The notes beneath the pieces are model-generated. The model was not told where the DNA came from and searched no databases. It was given only the letters and a program-made list of their open reading frames with translations. The translations under genes were made by a program, and so were the position numbers. Shown here piece after piece: positions 47,792 through 60,334 of a stretch of DNA of 64,000 nucleotides. Position 1 is the first letter of the stretch. The number at the start of each line of letters is the position of its first letter. The DNA is from Carallia brachiata (lineage: Eukaryota; Streptophyta; Magnoliopsida; Malpighiales; Rhizophoraceae), in the NCBI GenBank assembly GCA_021464245.1, contig JADCRB010000009.1, positions 124,001 to 188,000 on the forward strand. Direction: 5' to 3'.

Positions 47792-50375
47792 AAAGTCAAA
47801 CACATTGTTCTCGAACCCAATAAATAATTAAATATGTATGGTCAACATATGAAAAACTTTTCTTCAATGCTTTACGCAAAAAACAATGATAATAAAAAAA
47901 AAAGGAGAATTATGAATTTTGTTAGCATTACAAAAAAAAAAGTAATTTTTTATGATTGACGCGTCCACTGTATGCAACACAAAGCTATTCTGCCAAGGTT
48001 GTGGCAGAGCAGACAAGAGAAAGACAAATGAAGCTCGCTAAAGCATTTGTATGAACGTTCACAACTCTTTGATGTCCATATTTTTAACTAGTGCGCACTG
48101 GTAGATTATATTAACCAATGCAGTTGACTTTGAGCCTGCTGATAGTGCTATCCTCGTCTATTGTGGTTATGTCAAGGTGCAAAAAAGTACAGTTTGGGCT
48201 TTTCATTCTCTCTGTTTGAGCTTTCTTTGGGAATGTGATGAGATTATTTTTCACGCACACACAGTCGGAAACTTCTAATGTTCACTTTGTTGACATTGAC
48301 TTCTGTTCTGCTGGTAACTGCATTATGAAGACTTGGAGTTTATTTTTCCCTGTTTAGGCGAACAAAAGGCTACTTTGAGCAAACATAAAGGACCAGTATT
48401 GTCTCTAAAGTGGAATAAGAAGGGGAATTATCTTCTTTCTGGGGCCGCTGATAAAAAAGCTCTAGTGTGGGATGTCAAGGCCAAGGAATGGAAACAACAG
48501 TTTGAATTTCATTCAGGTTTTTTTTTTCCCCCTGTTTCCATCATTTTGTAACATAAATTACATTTCAGTGTGGAATTGATCTTTGTTTATATTTGTTGCT
48601 TTAGGTCCACAGACACTATGATTTATGTTTGCAAAGTTGGAGACACCCGCCCTGTTAAATCTTTTGTTGGGCACCGGGTCAGTTTTGTTATCAACTGCCA
48701 ATTGGTTTTGTCATGGGTTTTGAAGTTAAATATGATGTCTTCATGAACATTTTTTTAGCTGTAGTTGTCAATTAAGTAGAGCTGTTGATAGCAGTTTTTG
48801 GATGTTTAGTTTCTGGTTTGGCTTAAAATGTTTAGTTGAACCTGGCATGTTTGTTATTTCAATATTGCAATGTGAACGAATTTTATTTTAGTTGCCAAGC
48901 TACCAATCTGGCAAAATGCTTTTTAGGTAGAGGTTTTTCTTTGAATTGTATATCATAATATCACTTATATTGTTATCTAGCTGGGTTAATATCACATGAA
49001 ATAAAGTTGTGCCCAGGTGTTATCTTGTTCCAATGGAATTAGAAACCTTAATTTTTCTGCATACATTATTATTGCTTATCAATTGATTTGAGTGGCAGTA
49101 GGTGATGAATCTTTACAGGTACAATGTTTACCTTAAAACTAAAAGTCTGCTTCCTTGGGCTAATATTTGAAACTTTCTGCAATTTCAGTCTGAGGTTAAT
49201 TGCGTGAAATGGGATCCAACAGATTCATTGTTGGCATCGTGCTCTGATGATATGAGTGCGAAGGTTGTACATTCCACCTTTCCTTTCATTTGTGAGCTGA
49301 TTTTTATTCTTAGTTTCAGGATATTTATTACCTATTATATTTATAGCCCCCCATGATCTTGAAGCTTTTTAGCCCAAGAAAAATGAAGTTTTCCTCTTCA
49401 TTTCACTGAGCCCTGTAACACAATCATATATATACCATTAATTGCTTGTTAGCTTGCTATTTTTAGGGTAGGTAACTCATTAAAGTTCATCTGCAGATAC
49501 GGAGTATAAAGCAGGACAAGTATGTTCATGATTTGAGGGAACATTATAAGGTACAGTTAATCTTTGTTTTTCTCAGTTGTTATATGTTTGGTTTTCTGCT
49601 CCTAGGCTGTGTACCAATTTCTTTTTGTTTGCTAATCTCAGGAGGCCTATAATCTCAGATGGAGCCCTACTGGACCTGGTACAAACAATCCTAACAAGCA
49701 ATTACTTCTGGCTAGGTAAATTTTCTGCAGCTTGTGTGATCCAATAAGTATTAGTCTGTATTGTAACTGATGTTTTCTGTGGTCTACATACAATACAGTG
49801 CATCGTTGGACTCAACAGTGAAGTTATGGGATGTTGAAATCGGAAAAAGTCTTTGCAGTTTGAACGGCCACAGGTATGCCACTGATCTTTGACATTGATT
49901 TACATACTAAAAGGAAAGAATAAATGGAGACTATTCCCAGCAAGGTTGCATTTTTCATGAATTTGGTGGGCAGTTTAGTGCAAGCTTCATGACTCAATGA
50001 ACAATGATTTTGACTGTACTCGCTTCTCCTTTGAAATTTTTGTGCAGTAATGATATGTCTTCCTTGTGCGCTAATTGGATTATTGCTTCGTTATATTTTC
50101 TTATTTTGCCTCTCGACCCTCAATTAATCAAATAGATGGAGTTGTCACACGATTGAGTTTCGCTTTGGCTAATGAAGGTTTTGTTTGGTTAAGCTGTTAG
50201 ATTTTATGCTATTTGTCTTTTTTTTATTTTTCGTTTATTTTCTTTTTCGTTTTCTGTGTAATTCGTTATTTGTTGTCAATAAATATTGTTTTTCAATGAC
50301 ATTTTTATGCAATAATTACTATGTTTTCACGCATAGTGCAGAGACCAGATAGGGGCTAGAGTTTTTAGCGAGGAG

Positions 50376-50950
50376 AAAAGCCTGGAGAGTTAGAAGGGAC
50401 CGTTTGTAGGGGAAGGGGGGAATATTGTGTGTAAATAAGAGAGAGGAGAGAGAAGTGAGAGAATGTAAGAAAGAAAAGAGAGGAAAGTGTGTAGACAGAA
50501 AGAGTGACAGGGAGATGAGACATAGGACAGAGTGAGGTTACAATGAGGAGGGAAAGTGAGGAGAGAGAATCTATAGAGAGAGAGAGAAACAGGAGAAGGT
50601 ACAGAGAGCAAATGTAAATGTAGCAGGTGTGGGGAGACTGTGGATAGAGAATAGAGAAAGTTAGTGTGAAGAGAGAACAGAGCAAGAGGAGAGGATGTTG
50701 GAAGGAAAAGCATAGAGGAGTGTGGAGAGAGGGGACAGAATGTAGAGAATGGACAGAGTGTGGAAAGAGGAGAAAAAGGGTAGAGAGAGTAGTGACAGCA
50801 GAGAGAAGTAGTGTAGAGAGAGGAAGGAGATTGAGAAAGTGTGGACTGTAGACAGAGGGGGGAGAATGCAGAGAGACAGTGTAGAGAGCAAATGTAGAGA
50901 AAGAAATTGTAAAGAGAGGATAGAGAAAATGTTAGAGGGTAGATTGTATA
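50376..50950 (+). repeat. Purine-rich degenerate GTAGAGAGA tract in the last intron of the HOS15-like gene
   Basis: About 570 bp in which the plus strand is almost only G and A with interspersed T and very few C. Units such as GTAGAGAG, GTGTAGAGAGA and GGACAGAGTGTGGA recur irregularly. Long Ser/Leu-rich frames on the other strand are by-products of the composition. Confidence 0.75.
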
Positions 50951-50971
50951 GAGAACCTTGATATACTTTAA

Positions 50972-51413
50972 GTCAGTGTTTTTAAATTCGGATCAGATTG
51001 GTCAGTTGGACTAGTTGAATTAGTGATCGGTCGGGAGTTCGGGTCAGTTTAGATACATTTTCAGTAATGACTCGAACCAATCAAAATGGTCAAAACCGGA
51101 CCAGTTGAACCGGTTTAATAAAATTAAAAAATTCATAAATTATAATTTGACTCTAAATGTTATTTAAATTATAATTTTAACATTAAATTTAATTAAAAAG
51201 TTCAATTTAATCCCAAATCTATTTTAAAATTTTAATTTCATTCTTAAAATTAAAAAAATTAATATTTAATCATAATAATTATTTTTTTTAATTACTTTTA
51301 TACATATGTATATTGTTAAATACCAGTTCAAATACCAATTTGATCGGTTCAATCAGTTGAATCTTAACCCATTAATATTTTTGATTTGATGATCGGCCTA
51401 ATTTTGACAACTT
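50972..51413. mobile_element. Non-autonomous hAT-like element in the HOS15-like gene
   Basis: About 442 bp with CGGTTCAA/TTGAACCGG-type subterminal palindromes as in 27105-27741. Flanks TACTTTAA (50964-50971) and TACTTAAA (51414-51421) resemble an 8-bp target duplication with two mismatches. More decayed than the other two copies. Confidence 0.6.
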
Positions 51414-52013
51414 TACTTAAAGGCACTTTAGAAAAAACAAAATTTCAAAAAATTGTTTGTCATCTGCCTGAGAAAAGAAAAAGAAAACCGCCACATAATT
51501 GAACCTGCCCCTCCTTCATTTTCAATGATAGGGCTAGCAGATGCCTCTTCCAGAGGGGGAAAGTCAATTGTTTTTTTTTTTGTTTTTTCTTTTTGAACCA
51601 TTTTTTGTACAATTACACAAAACGAACGTGTCTATAAACTATGGAGGGTGCACTGGCTCCCCTGAGGTCTTTCTATGCCGTGATTGATGGGTATCCTAGT
51701 CAGTCTTTCAATTTAGAGTAGCTCTATTATCTGTTTTCCACTGACAGAATCGTTTTTTTTAATGTTTTTATATTGCCATTTTTCGGCCTGCAGGGATCCT
51801 GTATACTCGGTTGCATTTAGCCCAAATTCCGAGTATTTGGCTACTGGTTCTCTTGATAAATGCGTCAACATCTGGTCCTTGAAGGATGGAAAGGTTGTGA
51901 AAACATACACCGGCAATTGGGGTGTATATGAAGTTTGTTGGAATAAGGAAGGCGACAAAATTGCTGCCTGCCTTGACAGCAAAGTAGTTTGTGTCCTGGA
52001 CTTCAGAATGTAA

Positions 52014-55000
52014 TAACTTAAAAGTTGACTAGGATGTGCAGATTTGTAGATTTGGGGGTAGCTGTCAGAGTTCGTGAGAATTTTTTTTTACCGTGATTTG
52101 TCTTCAGTTTTCTGCTAGTTTAGCTTGGCTAAGTAGGACTAATTGTTGCCATCTGTTGTGGGTTGCTGATGAATTCCCTCTCAGTTAGCGATTTGCATGT
52201 AGTACATGGATTAGTAACGAAGCATGTACAGAGTTATCATTGAGATCTTTGTGCAGCTTCATCTACTCGAGTGTTTGGACTAAACGTAGGTTGATCTACA
52301 AAGTGCAATATTCAAGCTTTCTAGTTTCGAAATTGGATTCTTGTTGGTGCCATTTTCCTGGGACAATCTTGTTTGAAGATAGACTGCATGTTCAAGGAAA
52401 AAAGTTTAATGGCATTGTAGACTCAATAAAGCACCTCCACTATGCGCCATCTGCCCGAAGAGTTCTGAGGAGCCCAACTTAGATATGAAAATTAGGGTTA
52501 CGGGAATTGTTTTAATGATGCTCATAAATTCTCCACCAATAAGTGCCCCAGTTAGCTAACGATTTCCCCCAAAGCCAAACAAGGGCAAAAGCAAACTCTG
52601 GAGAACCTGTCTCTCTGAGAGGGCATTGCATTGGATGATCGGGCTTCATTTTCAGTTTATTGGGATTGGTTAATTCAATACGATTGGTCAATATAACAAT
52701 TAAGGAAGACCAACCCAGAATTTGTCATTTTCTCCAAAGTATAATTCTCCTGCAAGTTTCAACATTCCTGCAGAACAATTGAATCAATAGAAGCACCCGG
52801 GAGAATTATATCGAATAAGCCAGAGCATCATATGTTGCCCCTTTTAACCACTTTAAACCAAGTTTTGTGAAAAGGATGTATTATTAGCCTGCAGAATATG
52901 ACAGGTTTCAGTCATGTTAGCTTATAAATTGACAAGTTGAGTAGCATTTCCTGTTCCTTTGTTCCTTCTTTGTCTCTTTGATGATGCTTAAAAGCTAAAG
53001 CCATACCTTCCTCCATCCCTCTCGAATCATTGCTTGCCATTCTTACTGGCTGCTTCCTTGATTCTTCATAACCATATGCTGGAACCTGAATAGCTTGTGC
53101 TCATTTTTTCCTCTCTCCCTTACACATTTCACACATCGCTCACATATATCTATGTAGTTATGTTAATGTCAGACTGTTTGTTCGTTTTGAGACGGATAGA
53201 TAATCCTTGGCTTTGGAATTTCCTGGAATTCGGCCAGACTTAGCTAGGCAAAATTCTTGAGTATTGAGGAGAAACAACAGCAATGAACAGAACACACTGT
53301 CCTGAACCAAAAATCAGAGAGCCAGCAGCCTCATTGTGCACAACGAGGGACATAAGAGTTTTATTTTAACGTTAAAACTACTCTATTATGACTTGAAAAT
53401 TATAAATTTAAATTTATAATAACTTTTCATAAAAATAAAAATAAAATTTTATAATTCTGACTCTTCTTTAAAATTTACACAAATAAAGTATCGGTTTTTC
53501 TCTTTTAATCAGGTCGTTTTAGGCATGGTACAAGAACAATCGCATCTTTATTTTAGCATATCTTGAGATTATCAGTCACCGACCATTCAATTAGTTATCC
53601 ATCTTGCTTTCTTTTCCTACTCCTATTGGCGTTTATCTGAAACTAATTGATAAGGAGACAAACCTAATCTCCAAGATCCGACTCAGCATTCCAACACCAC
53701 AATTATTTTATCTCACAGAACCTGAAGCATCAAAGCTGGTTGCAGTTGCATCACACGATCCTCTTTGTGGGCTGTGGGCAAAACTTGATCTCTTTTTCCC
53801 CCTCATTTTAACTGTTATTAAATATATTTTATTTGGTAGCAAAGATTCGGAGAGGCATAAGTGGCTCTGAATGCATTACTCCCACTGTACATATACATTG
53901 CCCACTACATGAAGACAGCCTCACAGATCATCTTTTTGATTTTAGGATCAACCCATTTAGAAATAGACAACCCACTTCTCTATCCTACTTTTATCTCCAT
54001 TATTGCTAGTTACCTGGGCCCCGCAACAACTTCAGAGTGGTGTTCACTTATTGCTATTTGATTAAACAAAAGAGCAATAAGTATATGTAAGTTACGAAAA
54101 TATAGTTGAGTATTTAATTTATTTAATATTATTTATTAATTTATTTATTTTTTAAATTTAATTATTCAATGATTAATATTATTATAATTTCATTTTGATC
54201 TAATCTAATCTACACACGCTAAGTATTTTCTTAAACAAAATGCCAAAATTGTTGGCTTCCCCACTCTAATATCTTAAAGGAAGCTTAATGTTCACTAACT
54301 TATTTTGATGCGACTTCTGTTTAAGTAAATGCTTTCTTTCTGGCGGACGTAGTTTTCTTTTTATTATATGATGCGTATCTCTTTTGAACCTAACCAAAAC
54401 CTTTACTGTCAGTAACATTGTGTGAAAGTAGAGACTAGGGAGGGATTATCGCCACTCTGTTACTATTTATTTATTTATTTATTTTGATTGAAGCCAATAC
54501 ATTTTATATTGTTTTGACTTTTTTTTTAATAAGAATTGAATTCAAAATTTTTATATATAGAGATCTTAAAAGACAGTTTCAGTATCAATAAATTTTTTTT
54601 TTCCTCTTCTTTTCAACTTGCTCTTTGTCCCATAAAATAAAAAGAACTTACGTTTCTCTTGTGCAAGGCCACCAAATCAGGTTGCCTAACGCAAATTGAC
54701 ATCTGAAAATGGAAAACTTTTCGAACTTTCAATTTGTATAAACTATAATCAAATGTCACTTTAAAGAACAAATAATAACAAAGTGCTTGATTAAATCTAC
54801 GTGTAATCAAACTGAAGAAAAACATAAATACATGTTCCAATAGCTCACACGATCATAGAATCATCATTTTAGTACACTATTTGCAAAGCTCGGGGGATGG
54901 CTTTTTGTTCAAGTTTACAAAATGAACTTCCTAGTTGCAGCAGACCCGAAAGCCAGAAAAAAAGAACAAACCGAGAGAGAAGAACAATTCTGGACAGGAA

Positions 55001-56530
55001 AGCTTTACTTTCACTCTCTCATCTTCTATTGATCATCACACCTTATTATATAGAGGTGATTTACACATACAAATTTGAAAAACTAATAACAAAATTCAAA
55101 TAAACTAGCTTTTAGAATCCAGTGGCTTTTATAACCCTCAAATTGAAATTCATATACTAACTGAAGGGACAAACTCTACAGCAACACCAGCTCCACCATT
55201 TTGAAAAAAACAACTAACATAACTGTTTTTTAAATGCCGGAAGAAACCTTAAACAGAAGTTGGAACTTTAGCTTGGCTGCAGAACTGCAGCACCATGGTT
55301 CTTCATCACTCAATTAGGGATATTGTATATATATTGTTTAAGAAGACCTAAACATGTTCATTTAGATATATGTTTTGTATTTGAGTAAGATTATGAAAGT
55401 ACGTTTAATGAGATATGCGTTAATCCAACAATATTCGAAAGTTTTTTTTTTTCTTTAAATTCAATACATCTTTCTTGATTCAATGTTTTATATCGCTGCG
55501 TATTCATTGCACTCCCTGGTTGTGTGTTTAAAAAATTATTTTGTTTGTATTTTTAGGAAGCGCGAAATGGTGAAACAAAAGCATAAGATAATGACCTTAA
55601 CAAAGCAAAGAGTGGCAATAACCCAACCCAGTGAATACATGAAGATAGAAAGTTATGGTTTTGGTTGAGAACCAGTGAAATATGCCTACCATTTGTCTGT
55701 CTGTATTTAAGCTTCAGTTGGGTTGACTTCTAAAACTACAATCTTCTCTCCCTTGTATACTTTGAACTTTGAAGTGTGTATACATAAATAATCTTTGCGA
55801 AGACGAATGAGATGCTCCAGTTGCTCAAAAAAAAAAAAAAAAAAGATGCTCCAGCACTATGATCCCCCCAATACAGTGGCCTTTGGATGGCAGAGTCCTG
55901 CATGGGGAGAGGCTGAAAACTGCAAAGTGGGCAAATCACAAGTGTAACACAGCCCATGACAAACAGGGACCATTTGTCCACTAAGTGACATTCCGATCTT
56001 TTTTTTTTTTTGTTTAAACCTTTGTTGAGCTGTGAACTATTAATTTTGTGAATGCCTAAAAATTTCATACTTTTAATTTAAGATTAGAACTTGAAACATC
56101 AAATATATAAATTTAATTTTTAATTATTAAATTGTCACCAAATTTTTTAGTTATTATATTAACATGAGATCTGCCCTTATTGGTTCATGCTAACTGAGCA
56201 TTAGGAATCTGCTTTCATTGTATCTCACACATAGACTGTACAAAGAACAAAGAGATAGGAACTCAATGCATGATTTGACTACTGACAGGTTAAGCCTCTT
56301 ATTTCAAATCAATCTGAAGAGAATAATATTTTCGGTGCGGGAAAGAAGTGTTCACAAAAAGTTGAAAACGATGAGTCCAGAATCCTAAGCTTGTCACAAC
56401 CAACAACTCTTACTAGCCAGTTGACATAAGCATTGTCCCCCTTACATGAATAATTAAGCATCACCAATGTGGAATCGACAGCTAAAAATCTCACATAAAA
56501 TTTTTTAGAGTCCTGGTACATACAGGAGGA
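52014..56530. other. Intergenic between the HOS15-like gene and the zinc-finger gene
   Basis: The first 500 bp are the probable 3' untranslated region. The rest is AT-rich with moderate-complexity stretches (52500-53350, 53500-54060) in which no reading frame matches a family I recognise. The short retroposition scar at 55810 is listed separately. Confidence 0.4.
55810..55854 (+). mobile_element. Minimal poly-A retroposition scar
   Basis: The 11-bp direct repeat AGATGCTCCAG (55810-55820 and 55844-55854) flanks only TTGCTC and a run of about 17 A. This is the arrangement expected when target-primed reverse transcription stops almost at once. Confidence 0.6.
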
Positions 56531-56696
56531 AAAATTAAATGTAAAATAGATATATAATATTTGACTGATTTATTTGTATAATCAATCAATAAAAAATTAA
56601 TAAAAATATATTTATTTTTATTATAAATATTAATCAATTAATCACATAAAATAATCAATCAATTATTATATATTTGTTTCACATTTACTTTTTTAG
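56531..56696. mobile_element. MITE-like palindromic element in the zinc-finger promoter
   Basis: About 166 bp. The left arm (AAATGTAAAATAGATATATA...) and the reverse complement of the right arm (AAATGTGAAACAAATATATA...) pair over about 55 bp, with an AT-rich centre. It lies about 25 bp upstream of the probable TATA box of the zinc-finger gene. Confidence 0.6.
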
Positions 56697-56720
56697 TCTA
56701 TGTAAAATTTTTCGAAGTTT

Positions 56721-56730
56721 TTATATATAT
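56721..56730 (+). promoter_or_regulatory. Probable TATA box of the zinc-finger gene
   Basis: TTATATATAT, 160 bp upstream of the ATG at 56890, followed by a CT-rich leader. This implies a 5' leader of about 130 nt. It is placed by position and sequence only. Confidence 0.4.
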
Positions 56731-56889
56731 CCTCTTCCACTTCCTCCTCTAACTCTATAATATCTCTCCATTTGTTGTCCATTAGGATTCCTCCTATCCT
56801 TGATCATTCCCTCATCACTTGACTGCAGAAGGCACCCATTAGAGTTTTCTTGTATTTTAATTATTCTTGAAACTGAGATTTGTGCTGCC

Positions 56890-57486
56890 ATGGTTTTTGA
56901 AACTGATCAGGAAGATTCAACTGAGATATCAACTAAAGCCAATGGAAGAAGCGATGAAGATGATAATAATAATAATAATTGGAAGGAATGGTTGAGTCTA
57001 GGCATCAACAGAAATGAGAATGACAGAGCTGCTGGAGACTGCGGTGATCCTGAACCAAAAGCAGCAGCTCCTTCTGCCAGCAGCAATAAGATTTTCTCTT
57101 GCAATTTTTGTATGAGAAAGTTCTACAGCTCGCAAGCTCTTGGGGGTCACCAGAATGCACATAAAAGAGAAAGGGGTGCTGTTAGGAGGTTTCATTCCCA
57201 TAGAATGATGATGATGATGACGACTATGGGGTCTCCCTTCAGTTCCTTATCATCGGCTCGATCGCTTGGAGTCCGGCCACACTCACTGGTTCACAAGCCT
57301 GGCAGAGAATTAGGGTCTGGGATGGCAGCAAGATTTGGTGATGCAAATACTGGTTTGGGGATGGGTTGGACACCCTTTATGCTTGAAGAGGCGGCCATGG
57401 ATTTGTTCTGGCCCGGAAGCTTTCGACTGGACCGGGCTGAACAACCATCAGACTTGCCCAAGCTTGATTTGAACCTTAGGTTGTAA
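56890..57486 (+). CDS. Single C2H2 zinc-finger repressor with QALGGH and EAR motifs
   Basis: A 198-residue, single-exon plant transcription factor of the C1-1i type (relatives include Arabidopsis ZFP1, ZFP3, ZFP4 and ZFP7), expected to bind DNA in the nucleus and repress through TOPLESS-type corepressors. Visible in order: acidic, Asn-rich N terminus; WLSLGI with an LSL core (about 34-39); one zinc finger with Cys71, Cys74, His87, His91 (C-X2-C-X12-H-X3-H) including the plant-specific QALGGH (82-87); a basic stretch KRERGAVRR just after it; a five-Met run (106-110); and a C-terminal EAR motif LDLNLRL (192-198). The ATG at 56890 is the first in frame; upstream in-frame codons lack an ATG. One finger, the C-terminal EAR and the length all fit the family. 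Which ZFP is the ortholog cannot be decided by eye. Confidence 0.93.
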   Translation: MVFETDQEDSTEISTKANGRSDEDDNNNNNWKEWLSLGINRNENDRAAGDCGDPEPKAAAPSASSNKIFSCNFCMRKFYSSQALGGHQNAHKRERGAVRRFHSHRMMMMMTTMGSPFSSLSSARSLGVRPHSLVHKPGRELGSGMAARFGDANTGLGMGWTPFMLEEAAMDLFWPGSFRLDRAEQPSDLPKLDLNLRL

Positions 57487-59840
57487 ACGTGCCAATTTGA
57501 TTTTTTTTTTCTTTGACTTTTCTTTTTTTTTTTCCTCATGTCCTCCATGTAATATCTTGCAATATGCACGTAATGTACGTTTTTTATATATGAGACTCTC
57601 ACACAGATAAATTCGAAGAAGAGTTAGCCTTATTTTATTTTTTAATTTTTACCTTATAGCAAGACGCAACATGCTGATCCTTGGTCAAATAAATATAGTA
57701 CATATGCAACTGCTTGTCTTAACTCGTGCAATGCTCAGCTACCCGGCTAATGGAATCTAAACATGCCTCTGCTTGTTGACCTAGACTCGGCCCTTTGTTT
57801 TCAAGAAACGCGACAGAATTTTTTGTTTGGAATTTTAATAATATGCATCTCCATAGGGCCCTTAGTAACAGTGGGGCTAAATTTACAATTGATTTAGTGT
57901 GACTTTTGTCGTAATTATTCAAATTAGTCACACCCTCATTAACCATAAGTGCAATATTCCCTAACGAGAAGAATTGAGGCACCACTTCCGTTATCCTCTT
58001 TTCCTGACCCAAAAAAAAAAAAGTATAATTGTTGATTGACAACATTTCTAAGTCTCTCACTACCAAAAAAAAAAACATCTAGGTGTCTTTACTGAATAAC
58101 TGCCAGTTTCCTTGCTTGAAAATGAAAAAATAAATTCAAATAATCTAAAATCATGTGTATATTATACTAAAAACAAGTGAGTAAATATGACAAAAATTCT
58201 AATTCAAAGTGTAACTAATGAGTAATACCTTAATTAGTGTTAAAATCATTTTGAAAACTATAATTCTCGAATATGAGTTTCAGTCGAAATTAATAAACAT
58301 AAATAAATAAATAAATAAAATAAAATAAAACGTAACTTGGACGAATACGTGTCATGTTAAAATCAAACATTCAAAGCACCTGCGTGGCCACACGAAATGG
58401 CCCACTGAAAGCGTAGCCCAACAAGAGGCTTCTGGATGCGTTATCAACTATATGACCCTAATTGTGGTAGGTTATCATTAAAGTTCACAGAAGTTCAAGC
58501 TTGGCATGGTCCAATTGTAGGGCTGGGCCTGCGGCTAAGCTATACAGTAAAATTAATTTGTTTTCTCGTCACAAATTACACCAAAATTCATTAGGTCTAA
58601 CATTTGTGCAACTTTCACTTCCATCATATTATTTTTGCCGTCGAAAATGGTTTTTTTTTTCAGGATTTGGGAATAAAATATTTAACACAAAAGACTAACA
58701 AAAACGGAGACTGGCATTGAGAAGAATGTGCCCGGGCTGTAGGGGACCTAATCCCATAAATTTTGGTGTAGGAATGGCACATGACAGAAGGGGAATAAAG
58801 GCTGCATTTGACAACCTCGTGATCCTAAGGATTTATTTATTTTCTCGCTGAAGAAAAGTCTCAAGGAGGAATCTAGATTCTCATGATCACAAGCGAGGCA
58901 TGAGTTGTGATTAAATTAACTAATTAATTATTGGTCTCTAGGGCAAACTTTTCGAAATCGACTGAATTGGTCGGTGCAACCGAAAAAATCATTTCATGAT
59001 TTAGTATAAAATACAGGAGAAAAAATAAATCAGTCAAAAAATCGATGAAATTGCCAAAAAAAAAGTCATTGAGAATTTCAATATTGATTCTGAATGTTAC
59101 GGATTCAAATTTGTGAATTAATCGTAAAAATTTATAGGATGTATCGGAATTCAAAGTGTCTTTTCTCGTAGGCCCTCTTTTGCCCTACCAGAAAAATGTA
59201 TAGAAAGCCACGCTATGTGATGTTTTTTATTAGTGATTCTATTTGATATTTGCGATCTATATATGCTTGACCAAAACAGCCGCTGCCAAGGGAAAAAAGT
59301 GCAGCTACTATGTTCATATTGTGCCTATGATCTTTGTTACTAATTAGCTAGCCACCACATTTCTCCTAGTTTGTTTGCCTTCGTTCATCCCAAGAAAGTT
59401 TGGCTCTTTGACTCTTCAATGGTTTCATTATTCTAACTGCATGGGCAAGGTTGTCTAAGCCCAGGCCATAAAGGATATATATATATCAGAAAAAGTACAT
59501 GGCCAAACATATATATATATATATATATAGATGATATGCTAATGACTAGGCCAAATATGGCGTGCGATAATATGAACAAAATTTGGACGAAGACTTTTAC
59601 ATAATTTAAGGTATTCAATTTATTCCTTCAAGCGTAAGTTCTCTTATGTGCTCATCATCACGTATAAGAAAAGCTTCTGTGGGTACACTTTGTCTTGGTG
59701 CAATGCATATGTCTCGGTGCCCGTTCTTTCTTTGTGCTAGAATTTTAAAAGAATATTAAAATATATCATCATTAGAATTAGGCCAAATACTACGATACAT
59801 TCTGAAAAATGAAGCCAGTATCGTGCAGAAGTAGAACGAA
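57487..59840. other. Intergenic right of the zinc-finger gene
   Basis: A T-rich 3' flank, then AT-rich DNA with a TAAA/AAATAA run near 58300-58330 and a TA microsatellite at about 59505-59530. No gene is seen. Confidence 0.4.
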
Positions 59841-60334
59841 GTTTTCATTTTTTTTTTTTTTTTTTTATGATTGAAGGAACAAAAATACAAAATAGCTAAG
59901 TAAAGGAAAACACAATCATCTAGTCACCCTTAGGAAGACAACGCCTATTATATCACAGGCAATTATCGCTCTTATATGGAGGGAGAGACTCCAAAAAAAG
60001 CATATTAGTTGGGTGATGAGGTAACCAAATTTGTCAGGTAATTCACGCAAAAATTGCCTTCACAGAGTGTACGTTAAAGATGAAATTGTCATGATTTACT
60101 AAACCAAACCCAACAGTTCGTAATGAGTATAACAGGCGTAAATTCGAACCTATAACATTAGACTCGAAAATTCAAAAATAAATTACAGATAAAAATTTAA
60201 AATTTATGCAGGTTCGATCTCTGAGTAGATCTCCGATTAATGCTCCTGTGTGATTTAGTCAAGGGCCGCAAAGACTTGATCTTGACTGAAAGAGGTTGAA
60301 TTCCACGATGTGATATTGAACTGTAGGAAATAAT

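Larger units (their letters stand above)
42751..52013 (+). pseudogene. HOS15/TBL1-like LisH-WD40 gene with disabling mutations
   Basis: Intact relatives are LisH-plus-WD40 subunits of histone deacetylase corepressor complexes (Arabidopsis HOS15, animal TBL1), acting in the nucleus. Exons: 42751-42796, 43325-43470, 43577-43934, 44275-44369, 44504-44550, 44901-45051, 46595-46658, 48358-48516, 48605-48677, 49189-49263, 49497-49550, 49642-49715, 49799-49873, 51794-52013. Phases agree at the junctions apart from the lesion in exon 9. Recognisable parts: LisH start (MTSIASVEPNYL), the GYEAGINKS block, a Lys/Glu coiled coil, ILEGHTS then WD repeats, and the C terminus CVLDFRM. Lesions: five LisH residues missing; TAA at 43438-43440 where relatives have Gln; about 47 bp lost at the start of exon 9, giving a frameshift and TGA at 48619-48621; Trp to Arg in the IW of the WD repeat in exon 11. 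The family is about 600 residues. Splice sites survive, so decay looks fairly recent; a second working copy elsewhere is expected but not visible. Confidence 0.85.

Noticed and set aside
50365..50891. Ser/Leu-rich reading frames on the minus strand
   Set aside because: Composition artefacts of the purine-rich intronic tract.
52240..52482. 80-codon frame downstream of the HOS15-like stop codon
   Set aside because: Lies in the probable 3' untranslated region and has no recognisable domain.
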